Shown: positions 25,548-35,195, counted from the first letter of the stretch. The stretch is 64,000 bases of DNA from an uncultured Rhodopila sp. (GCF_903915725.1 NZ_CAIWTY010000016.1:21695-85694); one strand, 5' to 3'. Numbers and translations are program-made. The notes: generated by a model from the sequence alone, not told the origin.

Positions 25548-26084
25548 ATGGCAAGTACGTCCGTAAGCGTGCCGCAGACCACTTACACCCTGCCGGCAAA
25601 ATTCTACCATTGGAGCACCGCGGTTCTGATCGCGTCGATGTTCATCACCATCTGGCTCCGCGGTTTCGCGGAGAGCAAGAGCGCAGCGCAGGCGTTCTGG
25701 ACCAACGCCCATACCTCGCTGGGCATCCTGGTGTTCGGCCTGACGGTTCTCCGGCTGTTGAGCCGGATACGCGTGCCGGAGTCGGGGGAATCGGCTTTCG
25801 GGGAATTCCTCCGCACGGCGATGCACCGGACGCTGCTGGTGGTCACGCTGCTGCTGCCGATTTCCGGCTTTGTCCGCATGGCGGCGAGGAATCGTGTCAC
25901 AGATTTCTTTGGCTATGCCATTGCCTCGCCGTTCGGTGACGCCCCCTCGATCTATGCCATTGGCCGGGCGCTGCATGGCGACGCGATGCAGTACGTCGTG
26001 CTGGCGTTGATCGCGCTGCATGTCGCGGCTGCGCTCGGGCATCATTACTTCCTCAAGGACGATACGCTGCGCCGCATGGTTTGA
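25548..26084 (+). CDS. Cytochrome b561 family protein
   Basis: A 178-residue integral membrane di-haem cytochrome b of the bacterial CybB type, which passes electrons between quinol and other carriers or superoxide. Four hydrophobic helices are visible (about 18-38, 52-72, 88-106, 146-166), with haem-ligand candidate His residues in KFYHWSTAVL, WTNAHTSLGIL and LIALHVAAALGHHYFL. The ATG at 25548 removes an unrelated N-terminal stretch and fits family length. No partner dehydrogenase is nearby. Confidence 0.82.
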   Translation: MASTSVSVPQTTYTLPAKFYHWSTAVLIASMFITIWLRGFAESKSAAQAFWTNAHTSLGILVFGLTVLRLLSRIRVPESGESAFGEFLRTAMHRTLLVVTLLLPISGFVRMAARNRVTDFFGYAIASPFGDAPSIYAIGRALHGDAMQYVVLALIALHVAAALGHHYFLKDDTLRRMV

Positions 26085-26299
26085 GCGAGGTTCACAGGGA
26101 TGAACGGGGTGTCAGGTCATGCCATCGACACAAGCGGGACTACCCCTGACCGCGAGGGTAGGTGGTTGAACCGGCCCACCCGAGGGCCGACCCGTCCCAT
26201 CTAACCGTCATGCACCGGCGTCGCCAAGCGCGGTGACGATACCCCATTTCGATACGAAAGGATTCTGTTACGCTCCCCCGCCAGGGGGACCAGCGCACC

Positions 26300-29296
26300 G
26301 TGACCGACGCCGAACCAAACGCCCTGTCGCCGACCGAGCAGCTCGTTGCAATATGCACCGAGCGAGGCGAGCGCGCCGATCTGCTAGGTTTTCCAGAGGC
26401 GGACCGTGTGGTGCGGGCCGCGTTCCTCCGCGCGTTGCTGCTTGGCTTGCCGTTCGCATCGAACGGGGCCGCGCGAATTTGCCCGGTGCGGGCGCCGGGA
26501 GTCCGCGTGACGGGCGCGCGGGTCGAGGGACCGCTTGACCTGACCGATTGCGCCGGCACGGACAGCGGGGCGCTTCCGGGTCTGGCGCTTGAAGCGTGTG
26601 ACCTGACCGGCAGCGCCGATCTGTCGAACGCCCACCTTACGCGGCTGTCGCTGAAGGACAGTTGCATCCACGAGGTCCGGCTGCGCGGCCTGCGGCTAGC
26701 CGGTCCTCTCGACTTCGCCGGCGTTCACGGCACGACCCCGGCCTCCGCGGCCTGGATCGACGCCCATGGCGCTATAATCCGAGGCGAGGTCCGCGGCAAC
26801 GGCGCGAAACTGCGCGTTTTGCAGGAAAGGAAGGACGTGACCCCCGGTCAGGAACGCTACGCCCTGCGCCTGTCCGACGCCGAAATCGACGGCAGCGTTG
26901 ATCTGGCGGATGGGGTCGAAATGATCGGTGGCGTTACATTCCGCGGCGTCAGGATTGGCGGCGATTTTTTCGCCATCGGTGCCCAAGTGGAGGCCGGCGA
27001 GGGTCACGCGCTCGGTGCCCAGGCAGCCCGGATCGATGGCGTCATGCTGCTCGACCGCGTGAACGCTGGCGGCGTCGTCTGGCTTTTGAATGCTCAGATC
27101 GGTGGCACTCTCAACTGCGTCGGCGCGACGTTGCGGAACCGGACGAACAACGGGGGTGGATATGCGCTGGTGGCGGCTAACGCGGAGATCGGCGGCGACA
27201 TCTTGCTCCGCGCCGGTTTCACGGCGGAAGGCTGCGTCAGCCTGCAGGGCGCGAAGATCGGCGGCAGTCTTGGCTGCGACGGCGCGACGTTACGAAACAG
27301 GACGGACGGCGGCAAGGCGAACGCGCTTGTTGTGGACGCTGCGGAGATCGGTGGCTACGTCGATCTTAGCGGCACTTTCACGGCGGAGGGATGCATTAGG
27401 CTGGCGGGTGCAAAGATCGGTGGCTTTCTCAGCTGCAACGGCGCGACGTTACGAAACAGGACGAACGGCGGCGAGGCGAACGCGCTTGTTGCGGACGCCG
27501 CGGAGATCGGGGGCTATGTCAGTCTTAGCGACACGTTTACAGCGGAAGGCTGCGTTAGCCTGCTGGGTGCAAGGATCGGCGGCAGTCTCAATTGCGCTGG
27601 CGCGATGTTGCGCAACCGGTCGGCCAACGGCCTCGGAAAGGCGCTAGTGGCGGAAGACGCGGAGATCTTGGGCGCCGTACTGCTGCGCGGCGCGTTCATG
27701 GCAGAGGGATGCGTCAGCTTGCTGGGCGCAAAGATAGGGCGGGATCTTGAGTGCTCGACGGCGCGACTGCGCAACGAGGCGAGTATCGGGACGGGGTTTA
27801 GCCTGGTACTTCAGGATGCGCGGATCGGCGGCCGGATTCGGTTGGATCAGGGATTCGTCAGCCTCGGCCGCATTATCCTGTGGGGCTGCCATATCGGTGG
27901 CGACTTGATCTGCACAAGCGCGCAGTTCGTCGGACCCCCGCCGCCTTCGTCCTGGGGTTCCCGCAGCCATCTGCAAAGCGCGGTAGACGCGATCAATCTG
28001 AGGGTCGAGGGCGACGTGATCCTGGATGAAGCCAGCGTCATCGGCTCGCTGACCTTCGAACATGCCAGAATCGCCGGCAGCTTACGGTGGGACTGGATTG
28101 CATTCCCACGCCAACTGGCGATCGAGTGGCCCGGGGCTGCCGGCAAACCTGATGGAGCGGAAACGCTCACCTGGACCTATGCCGGCCGCGCGCCCGCGAC
28201 ACCGGATGCGGTGCTGGGCGAGGCACCTGCGGCACCAGCCAGACTCAATCTGGCACATGCGCATATTGAAGCCGCGTTACGCGCCTACCGCCTCACTACC
28301 GGGGTGAATCTGGGAATCGATCTCAGCGCCACGCGAGTACACACGTTGGACGACGTGCGGGATGGGGATGATGCCGCCGACTTCCTCGAAGGATGGGGTG
28401 GGACCAAGGGAACCGTGAGACTCGACCTCGATGGATTTGTCTATGACCGTATTGAACACTTCCCGACCCGCAAAGAAAATACCCCGCTGACCGCCTTGCT
28501 GTCGTGGTTTGGTCACGTGCTGGCGGCGCTGCTGCGCGTGCTGAGCTGGCCCGTCCGCGCTGGCCTGAGGCGTCCGTGGGCCGCCGCGGCGCAACGGCTT
28601 GAGCGGCGTGTGGAGGCGTTTGCCGATTGGACCCGACGGGTGTTCGGCGGTGAGGCCGGGATCGCCGGGGGCCGGCTGATGTGGCTGGAACGGGGGGCGC
28701 CGGGGCCGGGAAAATTCTATCCGCAGCCGTATCGCCAGCTCGCCTCGGTGATGCGGGTTCAGGGCCATCTCGACGCGGCGCGGCTGGTCGCGGTGGCCGA
28801 GCAGGACAATGCGCTGCGTTCCGGTTGGTCGGCCTTCTGGCGTCCCATGTTCGGACTCTGTTTCGGCCACGGCCTGAAACCGGTGAATGCCACCATGACG
28901 CTGCTGGTTCTGCTGATGATCGGCACCGGCCTTGTCTGGAGCGCCTGGAAAATCCCGGCGAAGAATTCCCTGGCAGCTCAAAGAAACGAATTCGTGCTGG
29001 TGCTGACGCCAACCGGTATCGCCGCGAAAAGCGCCGAGGAGTCGCTGGCCGGCCAACATCTGCTCAGGGTGGTCGATCGGCGCTGCGACAAGCACGACAT
29101 CATGCCGCTATTCTACGCACTGGATATGATGCTGCCGGTAATCCCGCTGCATCAGGAGGACCGCTGCGAAGTGGCCTCCCGCGCCGGAACCGAGGGCTGG
29201 CAGATCGCCTGGGCGGTGTTTTCGATCATCGGCAAGATTGTTACATCGCTCACCCTGCTGACCTATGCCGGCGTGCTGAAGTCCAGGGAGGAGTGA
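26300..29296 (+). CDS. Membrane-anchored beta-helix protein with 159-bp tandem repeats
   Basis: A 998-residue protein starting at a GTG after an AGGGGGA ribosome binding site. Residues ~60-640 form a solenoid of short strands (LDLTDCAGTDS, ADLSNAHLTRLSL) like pentapeptide-repeat or bactofilin-like helices. Five units of exactly 53 residues (159 bp) start at 27122, 27281, 27440, 27599 and 27758, with the pattern GATLRNRT...AEIGG...FTAEGCVSL.GAKIGG. A charged C-terminal region precedes a hydrophobic helix (TMTLLVLLMIGTGLVWSAW) and a last one (IVTSLTLLTYAGVL). Similar proteins are sometimes labelled membrane-associated oxidoreductase without proof; I see no cofactor motif. The N-terminus lacks a signal peptide, so the solenoid is probably cytoplasmic. 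Confidence 0.75.
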   Translation: MTDAEPNALSPTEQLVAICTERGERADLLGFPEADRVVRAAFLRALLLGLPFASNGAARICPVRAPGVRVTGARVEGPLDLTDCAGTDSGALPGLALEACDLTGSADLSNAHLTRLSLKDSCIHEVRLRGLRLAGPLDFAGVHGTTPASAAWIDAHGAIIRGEVRGNGAKLRVLQERKDVTPGQERYALRLSDAEIDGSVDLADGVEMIGGVTFRGVRIGGDFFAIGAQVEAGEGHALGAQAARIDGVMLLDRVNAGGVVWLLNAQIGGTLNCVGATLRNRTNNGGGYALVAANAEIGGDILLRAGFTAEGCVSLQGAKIGGSLGCDGATLRNRTDGGKANALVVDAAEIGGYVDLSGTFTAEGCIRLAGAKIGGFLSCNGATLRNRTNGGEANALVADAAEIGGYVSLSDTFTAEGCVSLLGARIGGSLNCAGAMLRNRSANGLGKALVAEDAEILGAVLLRGAFMAEGCVSLLGAKIGRDLECSTARLRNEASIGTGFSLVLQDARIGGRIRLDQGFVSLGRIILWGCHIGGDLICTSAQFVGPPPPSSWGSRSHLQSAVDAINLRVEGDVILDEASVIGSLTFEHARIAGSLRWDWIAFPRQLAIEWPGAAGKPDGAETLTWTYAGRAPATPDAVLGEAPAAPARLNLAHAHIEAALRAYRLTTGVNLGIDLSATRVHTLDDVRDGDDAADFLEGWGGTKGTVRLDLDGFVYDRIEHFPTRKENTPLTALLSWFGHVLAALLRVLSWPVRAGLRRPWAAAAQRLERRVEAFADWTRRVFGGEAGIAGGRLMWLERGAPGPGKFYPQPYRQLASVMRVQGHLDAARLVAVAEQDNALRSGWSAFWRPMFGLCFGHGLKPVNATMTLLVLLMIGTGLVWSAWKIPAKNSLAAQRNEFVLVLTPTGIAAKSAEESLAGQHLLRVVDRRCDKHDIMPLFYALDMMLPVIPLHQEDRCEVASRAGTEGWQIAWAVFSIIGKIVTSLTLLTYAGVLKSREE
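27122..27916 (+). repeat. Five tandem 159-bp repeats inside a coding region
   Basis: Unit starts at 27122, 27281, 27440, 27599 and 27758 are spaced by exactly 159 bases. Units 2 and 3 are nearly identical at the DNA level over GGCGCGACGTTACGAAACAG and the following GGCGGC-AAGGCGAACGCGCTTGTT part. Units 1 and 4 are close, unit 5 diverged. The pattern indicates recent internal duplication and probable length variation among strains. Confidence 0.85.
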
Positions 29297-29326
29297 AGCG
29301 GCACGGCCGGCCAAGGCGCCCCTCGC

Positions 29327-31072
29327 TCAATCTTCGAAGATCAGCCGCGCCTCCGCACCTCGCGGCGAGGATCGTTGCGTGAAGCTCTGAGCCTCCCGCG
29401 TCGCCATCCACACGGCGAAGCGTTCCTGCGCCTCCAACGGTCCCAGCACATCCTCCGCCCGCACCGTGGCAGAGCGTTCCGGCAGCGCCTCGCCCTGCCA
29501 TTTCAACCCGATTTCCACCCGGTCCTCCGCCCGCCACGCCGACAACGCCACAGTCGCCGTGCCGCGTTCCAGCAGCAGTTCCGCCAGTTCGCTCACCGCC
29601 CGCTCCGCCGCCCGCGCGGTCTGCGGCTTCAGGCCCCAGGTCCCCCCGAGCCGCTCCAGCCAGTCGCTGGCCGTGCGTCCAGCCCGAGCATCCATCGCCA
29701 ACTCCAGTTCCGCCTTGCGCGACACCAGCGGCAAGGTGACCAGGTTCGCCAGGAACGCCATCACCGCCCCGAACGACAGCGGTGAGGCGATCGCCGGCAG
29801 CGCCTGCACGAAGATCTGCGGTGCGACGGCGACGGTCAGGCCGGAACTCAGCCCGAAGGCGATGATCAGCGTCCGCCTTGTGTCCAGCAGCCTCACCGTC
29901 GCCAACTGGCACCCCTGAGCCATGATGAATCCCGCCACGTAGAACAGCATCGCCGCCTTCACGGGTGCCGGAGTCAGCACGAACAGCGCGACGAATTTCG
30001 GGCATAGCGCGACGATTACCAGCAGCGGCACGCCGCACCAGACGATCCGCCGCGCCAGGGTGCCGGTGGCGATCGACAAGCCGACGGCGGCGGTTGCCGG
30101 CCCAGGGCACGCGCCGCCGAGCAATCCGGCCGCGGCGATGCCGATCCCGTTCGCCAGCAGCCCGCGGCGTATCGGCGCCCCATCCGGCCGCGTCCAGCTT
30201 GCATCGCAGGCCCGCTGGATCACCACCGTGTTGCCGGCCGCCGTCGCGACAAGCGCCACCAGGGCCAGCAGATAGGCCAGCAGCGGCCCCGCCTGCACCG
30301 CATCAAAATCCGGTGTCCAGGGCTGCGGCAGCGCCAGCCAGGGCCGCGCTGCCAGGACCTCACCGGCGTTCGCCGGAGCCTGGCCGAGCGCAATCGCCAG
30401 CACCACCCCGGCGGCCGAACCTGCCAGCACGGCGAATGGTGCTGCCCTGGTGCCGCTCAGCGCCAGGGCGATGATCACGCCAAGCGTGCCGAACATGGCC
30501 AAAAGCGCATCTGTATGCGGCGCAGTCCCTCCCGGTTGCAGGCCGAGCTGTGCCGTCGCCAGGACGACCAGCGCCACGCCGATAAGGATGACGACGACAC
30601 CTGCCACCTCATTCGGCAGCAACACCCGCAGCCGCCGCATCAGGAAGACCAACCCGATGGCGCCGATGCCGGTCAGGAAGACCATCGCGCCGATGCCCCC
30701 GAATCCGCCGCCGCCATGGCCCGTCATCGCGTAGGCGCCGAGCAGCGCCGCCGTATGGGTCGCCGGGATCGGGTAACCGGAGCCTATGGGTCCGCGCGTG
30801 ATCAATTGCAGCGCCTGCCACAACGCCACGGCCAGGATCGACAGGCACAGGAAGCGCGTGATCTCGCCCGGGTCGCCGGTCACCGTCGCCGCCGCTGCCG
30901 CCGGCAGCACGAAATAAACCGATTGCACCGCCACGTGCTGGATCGCCAGGCCGATGGCCAAAGGATAGGGCAGGGGGGTGTCCAGCCAGGCGACCAGTCC
31001 AGGCGGCTGCTGCATTGTCTTGTCAGCCGATCGGCCCAGGAAATGTTTCAGCCCGGAGCCGAACGCTACCAT
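29327..31072 (-). CDS. NCS2 uracil/xanthine permease with C-terminal RsbW-like domain
   Basis: A 581-residue protein. Residues ~20-450 are a nucleobase:cation symporter-2 permease (about 12-14 helices), with PLAIGLAIQHVAVQSVYFVL, GSGYPIPATHTAALLGAYAM and GAPIRRGLLANGIGIAAAGL as typical segments. The last ~130 residues resemble a GHKL/RsbW-type ATPase: ARAAERAVSELAELLLERG for the N-box helix, then VALSAWRAEDRVEIGLKW. The N-box Asn and the DxGxG motif are absent, so ATP binding is doubtful. The ATG at 31072 is preceded at eight bases by AGGGGA; the frame open to 31807 is a shadow of the divergent STAS gene. Confidence 0.8.
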   Translation of the reverse strand: MVAFGSGLKHFLGRSADKTMQQPPGLVAWLDTPLPYPLAIGLAIQHVAVQSVYFVLPAAAAATVTGDPGEITRFLCLSILAVALWQALQLITRGPIGSGYPIPATHTAALLGAYAMTGHGGGGFGGIGAMVFLTGIGAIGLVFLMRRLRVLLPNEVAGVVVILIGVALVVLATAQLGLQPGGTAPHTDALLAMFGTLGVIIALALSGTRAAPFAVLAGSAAGVVLAIALGQAPANAGEVLAARPWLALPQPWTPDFDAVQAGPLLAYLLALVALVATAAGNTVVIQRACDASWTRPDGAPIRRGLLANGIGIAAAGLLGGACPGPATAAVGLSIATGTLARRIVWCGVPLLVIVALCPKFVALFVLTPAPVKAAMLFYVAGFIMAQGCQLATVRLLDTRRTLIIAFGLSSGLTVAVAPQIFVQALPAIASPLSFGAVMAFLANLVTLPLVSRKAELELAMDARAGRTASDWLERLGGTWGLKPQTARAAERAVSELAELLLERGTATVALSAWRAEDRVEIGLKWQGEALPERSATVRAEDVLGPLEAQERFAVWMATREAQSFTQRSSPRGAEARLIFED

Positions 31073-31249
31073 TTTACGTTCCCCTAAAAAGGCCGGTTCG
31101 TCGCAAGATTTTTCCGTCCCTATGCGGATTTCGGCAAGCTCTGGCGTCCGGCCTCTGCAACGGGCACACTCGGCGGCTATACGGTTTGTTTGATTGGCGA
31201 TAGTCACGATCAAACGACCCGGGAACGGCAAATCTGGAACGGGGGACCC

Positions 31250-31576
31250 ATGCTGAAGGCTCGTTACCTCTCCGCGGGCTATATCGTCGCTCAGTTCGAA
31301 GGCCGCCTCGACGCCACCACCGCGGCCGGGGCCGAAACCGAGCTGGCGGCGATGGTCGCGGAGGGGCCGGTTGTCGCCGATATGCAGCAGGTTCGATATA
31401 TCAGCAGCATGGGACTGCGGGTGTTGCTCAAAGCCGCCAGGCTGGCGAAGGAAAAGGGCGGCAGGCTCGCCGTCGCCGGACTGCAACCCGCGGTGCGCGA
31501 GGTGTTCGAGACCGCCGGCTTCGATCGCTTGATTGCAACCTTCGCCACCCTCGCCGAAGCAACCGCCGCGGACTGA
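31250..31576 (+). CDS. STAS domain protein (RsbV-like anti-sigma factor antagonist)
   Basis: A 108-residue single STAS domain. The phospho-acceptor region reads VRYISSMGLRVLLKAARLAK, with Ser52/Ser53 at the position phosphorylated by RsbW-type kinases in antagonists such as RsbV and SpoIIAA. It starts at the ATG 31250 after GGGGGA and is divergent from the NCS2 permease that carries an RsbW-like tail (177 bases between starts). No other sigma-factor regulator is in the window. A partnership with the permease tail is inferred from position only. Confidence 0.83.
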   Translation: MLKARYLSAGYIVAQFEGRLDATTAAGAETELAAMVAEGPVVADMQQVRYISSMGLRVLLKAARLAKEKGGRLAVAGLQPAVREVFETAGFDRLIATFATLAEATAAD

Positions 31577-31906
31577 TTTGCGCCATCCGGTACTGGCTGC
31601 TGCCTCCCCTATGGGGGCAACGATGCGCCCGACACCTGTATCGACGTCCGGTCTTTCGCCGGTCGCGTCCGAATCGGCAAGACCGTCTCGGCTGACCTGT
31701 GTCCGGCAGACCACAGGCGCCGTCCGGTTGCCAAGGCGCCGCCGCGGCGCCACAGTCGGCCTCGCTGCCCGCCATTTCAGGACACGGGCGCCCGGAATCC
31801 GCGCCACATTAACGTTCTGTTAGCGTTTATCTGCTATGCGATCGCACCGGATTCTGATTTGCGCCTTGCTTTTGCCCCCTTCCCCTCCTTTATGTTGCGC
31901 CGCACC

Positions 31907-34438
31907 ATGTCAATTCCTCGTCTCGCCTCATCCGCCCGTTTCGATCCCGCCAATCTGTTCCGGCCCGCCTCGATCGCGGTCGTCGGGCTGGAATCGGAGG
32001 CCAGCGCCAAGATGCTGGCCAACCTTGCCGTCGGCGGGTTCAAGGGCGAAATCCACACGCTGCAAAGCATTTCGCAGCTTCCCAATGGCGTGAGCCTCAC
32101 CCTGCTGGCCTTGCCGTCCGATCAGATCGGCGCCGCCATGACGGTGATGGCAGCCCGGGGCTGTTTCGCCGCGATCATCCCCGGTGAGGCCGACAACATT
32201 CGCGAGCATGCAACGCGCACCGGCGTCCGCGCCCTCGGCCCGCATTCGTTCGGGCTCGCTGTGCCGAAACTCAACCTGAACGCCACGCGTTCCCACATTC
32301 AGCCGCCCCACGGCCGGCTTGCGCTGGTGTCGCAATCCTCCGCCATCAGCCGCGCGGTGATCGACTGGGCGGAGCCGAACGGGGTCGGCTTCAGCCATAT
32401 CGTCGGTGTCGGCAACAACCACGACATCGGCTACGGCATGGTGCTGGACTGGCTGTCGCGCGACCCGGACACCGGCGCCATCCTGCTGGATGTCCGGCGA
32501 ATCAAGAACCATCGCCTGTTCCTGTCGGCCGCCCGCGCCGCGGCCAAGCTGCGTCCGGTGGTGGCGATCCGCGCCGGCCTGCGGATGATGAACGCCGACG
32601 GTGGCGCGGATCTGGCGTTCGAGGCCGCGCTGCGGCGCGCCGGGGTGCTGTGCGTGAACCGGCTGGAGGACCTGCTGGCGGCGGCCGAGACGCTGTCGCG
32701 CGCCAAGCCCGTCCGCTGCGACAATCTGGCGATCGTCAGCACCGCGATCGGGCCCGGGCGGCTCGCGCGCGACGCCGTGCTGCGCGCCGGCCTGGATTTG
32801 TGCGACGACCAGACGATCAGTGAGCATGTGCCGGCGGACGAACTGGCCCCCACGGCGTTTCGCCTCGCCGCCCGCCCGGATGTCGGCGGCGTGCTGGTGA
32901 TGCACGCGCCATCCGGACCGCGCGATGACGCGATCATTGCCAGCCTGACCGTGAAGCATCCGGAGCAGCGCTCGCCGATATTGTTCTGCGTGCTCGGCGA
33001 AAGCACCGGCGCGTTGCACCGGGCGACCCTGATCCGCGCCGGATTGCCGGTCTTCGCGACTCCCGACCAGGCGGTGCGCGGCTTCGAGCATCTGGTGCAG
33101 GACCGCCGCAACCGCGCCGCCGCGCGCGAACTGCCGCCGAGCAAGGTCATGACGGTGGCGCCGGACAGCGCCTCGGTGAGTCGTATCTTCGCCCGGGTCC
33201 GTGCCGAAGGCCGCCTGGCCCTGACCCAGGACGAGTCGCTGAACGTACTGTCCGCCTATGGCATTCCGGTGGTGCCGACACGTGTGGTGTCCGGTCCGGC
33301 CGACGCCGCCGCGGCCGCCGATCTCGTCGGCTATCCTGTTGTGGTGAAGATGCGCGACATTGCCCGGCCGGGAACCCGGCCCGCGGGCGGTCTGGTGCTC
33401 GATCTGCTGGACGCGGCGCATGTGGCGACCGCCGCCCAGCTTCTGGCGGCACGAATACAAGGCGAGCAGGATCAGCGTGCCCTGCTGGTGCAGCATCAGG
33501 CCGGACGCGCGCGGGAGCTTGCGATCCGCGTCTCGGACGGGGAGGGCTTCGGTCCAACGATCGCCTTCGGCTCCGGCGGCACCGCGCCCAATCCGCTGGA
33601 CCGTGCGGTCGATCTGCCGCCGCTGAACCTGCCGCTGGCCGATGCGCTGATCCGCCGCTGCCGCAGCGGCGCGATGCTGGAGCGTCCGCTGCGCGACCGC
33701 CCGGCGGGCAGCGTCGACGCGGTGGCCGGGACCTTGGTCCGGGTCAGCCAGTTGATCCTGGATTTCCCGGAGATCAAGGTGTTCGACTTGCCGTCGCTGT
33801 TCGCCGAGCAGCACAGCGTGCTGGCGGCGGACGCGTGGGTGCAATTGCGCGACCTGGACGAGGCGCCGCCGCCGCTGGCGATTGCGCCTTACCCCCAGGA
33901 GTTGGTGACGTGCAGCGTTATCGGCGGCGAAAGCATGACGATCCGGCCGATACGGCCGGAGGACGCCGAGGCTCATGCCGCCTTCTTCAGCAGGTTGTCG
34001 CCGCAGGACGTGCGCTATCGGTTCTTCAGCGCGATCCGCGAATTGTCGCGCGAACAGATCGCCCGGCTGACGCAGGTCGATTACGACCGGGAGATGGCGT
34101 TCGTGGCGGTGCGCGACAGCACCGGCGAGACCGTCGGCGTGGTCCGGCTGGTCTGTGAGCCGAACGGACGCTCGGCGGAGTTCGCGGTGATCGTGCAGGC
34201 CGACATGAAAGGCCGTGGCCTGGCGTCGGGCCTGATGAACCGGGTGATTGCCTGGGCGCGGACCAAGGGCCTGAGCGAGGTGACCGGCCAGATCCTGGCG
34301 GACAATACCGCGATGCTGGCGTTCATCCGGCACATGGGATTCTCCGTCCGCCGCATGCCGGACGATCCCGAGGTGATGGAGTCGAAGCTGGAGCTCGTGG
34401 CTGAGGCCGGTCAGGCCGATCGGCTTGTGCCGGCCTGA
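31907..34438 (+). CDS. PatZ-like protein acetyltransferase (NDP-forming acyl-CoA synthetase domain plus GNAT)
   Basis: An 843-residue multidomain protein. The order is CoA-binding Rossmann domain (FRPASIAVVGLESE), succinyl-CoA-ligase-like domain (LALVSQSSAISRAVIDWA; GVGNNHDIGYGMVLDWL), ATP-grasp domain (LTQDESLNVLSAYGIPVVPT; YPVVVKM) and a C-terminal GNAT acetyltransferase (MTIRPIRPEDAEAHAAFFSR; VQADMKGRGLASGLMNRVI). This is the architecture of the lysine acetyltransferase Pat/PatZ, which silences acetyl-CoA synthetase. The segment that in active ADP-forming synthetases holds the phospho-histidine (SHTGALAG) is missing, so the synthetase part is probably regulatory. Starts 31892 and 31907 are both possible; neither has a good ribosome binding site. 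Confidence 0.85.
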   Translation: MSIPRLASSARFDPANLFRPASIAVVGLESEASAKMLANLAVGGFKGEIHTLQSISQLPNGVSLTLLALPSDQIGAAMTVMAARGCFAAIIPGEADNIREHATRTGVRALGPHSFGLAVPKLNLNATRSHIQPPHGRLALVSQSSAISRAVIDWAEPNGVGFSHIVGVGNNHDIGYGMVLDWLSRDPDTGAILLDVRRIKNHRLFLSAARAAAKLRPVVAIRAGLRMMNADGGADLAFEAALRRAGVLCVNRLEDLLAAAETLSRAKPVRCDNLAIVSTAIGPGRLARDAVLRAGLDLCDDQTISEHVPADELAPTAFRLAARPDVGGVLVMHAPSGPRDDAIIASLTVKHPEQRSPILFCVLGESTGALHRATLIRAGLPVFATPDQAVRGFEHLVQDRRNRAAARELPPSKVMTVAPDSASVSRIFARVRAEGRLALTQDESLNVLSAYGIPVVPTRVVSGPADAAAAADLVGYPVVVKMRDIARPGTRPAGGLVLDLLDAAHVATAAQLLAARIQGEQDQRALLVQHQAGRARELAIRVSDGEGFGPTIAFGSGGTAPNPLDRAVDLPPLNLPLADALIRRCRSGAMLERPLRDRPAGSVDAVAGTLVRVSQLILDFPEIKVFDLPSLFAEQHSVLAADAWVQLRDLDEAPPPLAIAPYPQELVTCSVIGGESMTIRPIRPEDAEAHAAFFSRLSPQDVRYRFFSAIRELSREQIARLTQVDYDREMAFVAVRDSTGETVGVVRLVCEPNGRSAEFAVIVQADMKGRGLASGLMNRVIAWARTKGLSEVTGQILADNTAMLAFIRHMGFSVRRMPDDPEVMESKLELVAEAGQADRLVPA

Positions 34439-34649
34439 CAATAAACCGGGATCGCGAGCGATTCCTCCGGCCATGCCGCCTCGTCACGCCGAGTGAGATC
34501 GGCGTGAACGCGTTGGGCATGCGCGACACAAGTTTGAATTGCGGCCCGCGATGCGCGAGAGAGCGCATCGCGGCCCAGTGCTCAGTGCCGTGGTCCGCGG
34601 GCGATTTCGATTCCCCACACAAATGAGACGAGTGCGGTATTTGGAGCCG

Positions 34650-35195
34650 TCATCGCGCTGTGAAGGTGGTTGAGATCGCCTTACGGCGGCGCGCAAGACC
34701 GATCCCGGCAAACGCGATCCCGAGAAGTGCCAGGGTACCGGGTTCGGGAACTGCCGCCGGGACTGCCGAGATAGTCCAGGTGTTGGGACCGGAAGCATCA
34801 TTGCCGGTTTCAGGATATGGAATATAGTTGTTCAGAGCACCAATCTCTTGACCTGATACGTCTAAGTAAAGTTGAGTGGCGGTTCTATCCTGGAACAGGA
34901 AGTTGTTTTGTGTGCCATCAAATGAAGCAACAGCCCCGCCGGGTTGCCATTCAGTCGACGTGGCCATGTGAAAGGCCAGCAGCGAACCGTTGCCGTTGAA
35001 TGCGACGCCATCGAATGATACGGAAATGTTCGACAGGCCGGTGATCAGGTTGCCATGGGCGGTTCCGTCAAAGGAACCAGTGACAACATCGCCGCTTGCG
35101 AAGTTGTCGGTGAATGTAAAAAGTGTATCTGCGTGTGCCGCTGAAGCGGCGAGGCTGAGCAGAGCGGCGCTGACGGACAATAGAAGACGGTTCAC
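34650..35195 (-). CDS. PEP-CTERM sorting domain protein
   Basis: A 181-residue exported protein with a signal peptide (LLLSVSAALLSLAASAAHA) and the C-terminal tripartite sorting tag VPEPGTLALLGIAFAGIGLARRRK: PEP motif, hydrophobic helix, basic tail. Such proteins are cleaved and anchored by an exosortase and usually go to the surface or exopolysaccharide. The middle part is beta-rich (SVSFDGVAFNGNGSLLAF) and has no named domain. No exosortase gene lies in the window. A TATAAT at 35263-35258 (minus strand) in an AT-rich pocket may be its -10 element. Confidence 0.85.
   Translation of the reverse strand: MNRLLLSVSAALLSLAASAAHADTLFTFTDNFASGDVVTGSFDGTAHGNLITGLSNISVSFDGVAFNGNGSLLAFHMATSTEWQPGGAVASFDGTQNNFLFQDRTATQLYLDVSGQEIGALNNYIPYPETGNDASGPNTWTISAVPAAVPEPGTLALLGIAFAGIGLARRRKAISTTFTAR

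Noticed and set aside
27122..27916. Regularly spaced repeats considered as a CRISPR array
   Set aside because: The period is 159 bases, the repeats are in frame and encode protein solenoid units, and there are no unique spacers or cas genes.
31928..34474. An 848-codon leftward open frame opposite the PatZ-like gene
   Set aside because: It mirrors the codon bias of the sense gene, has no recognisable motif and no ribosome binding site.
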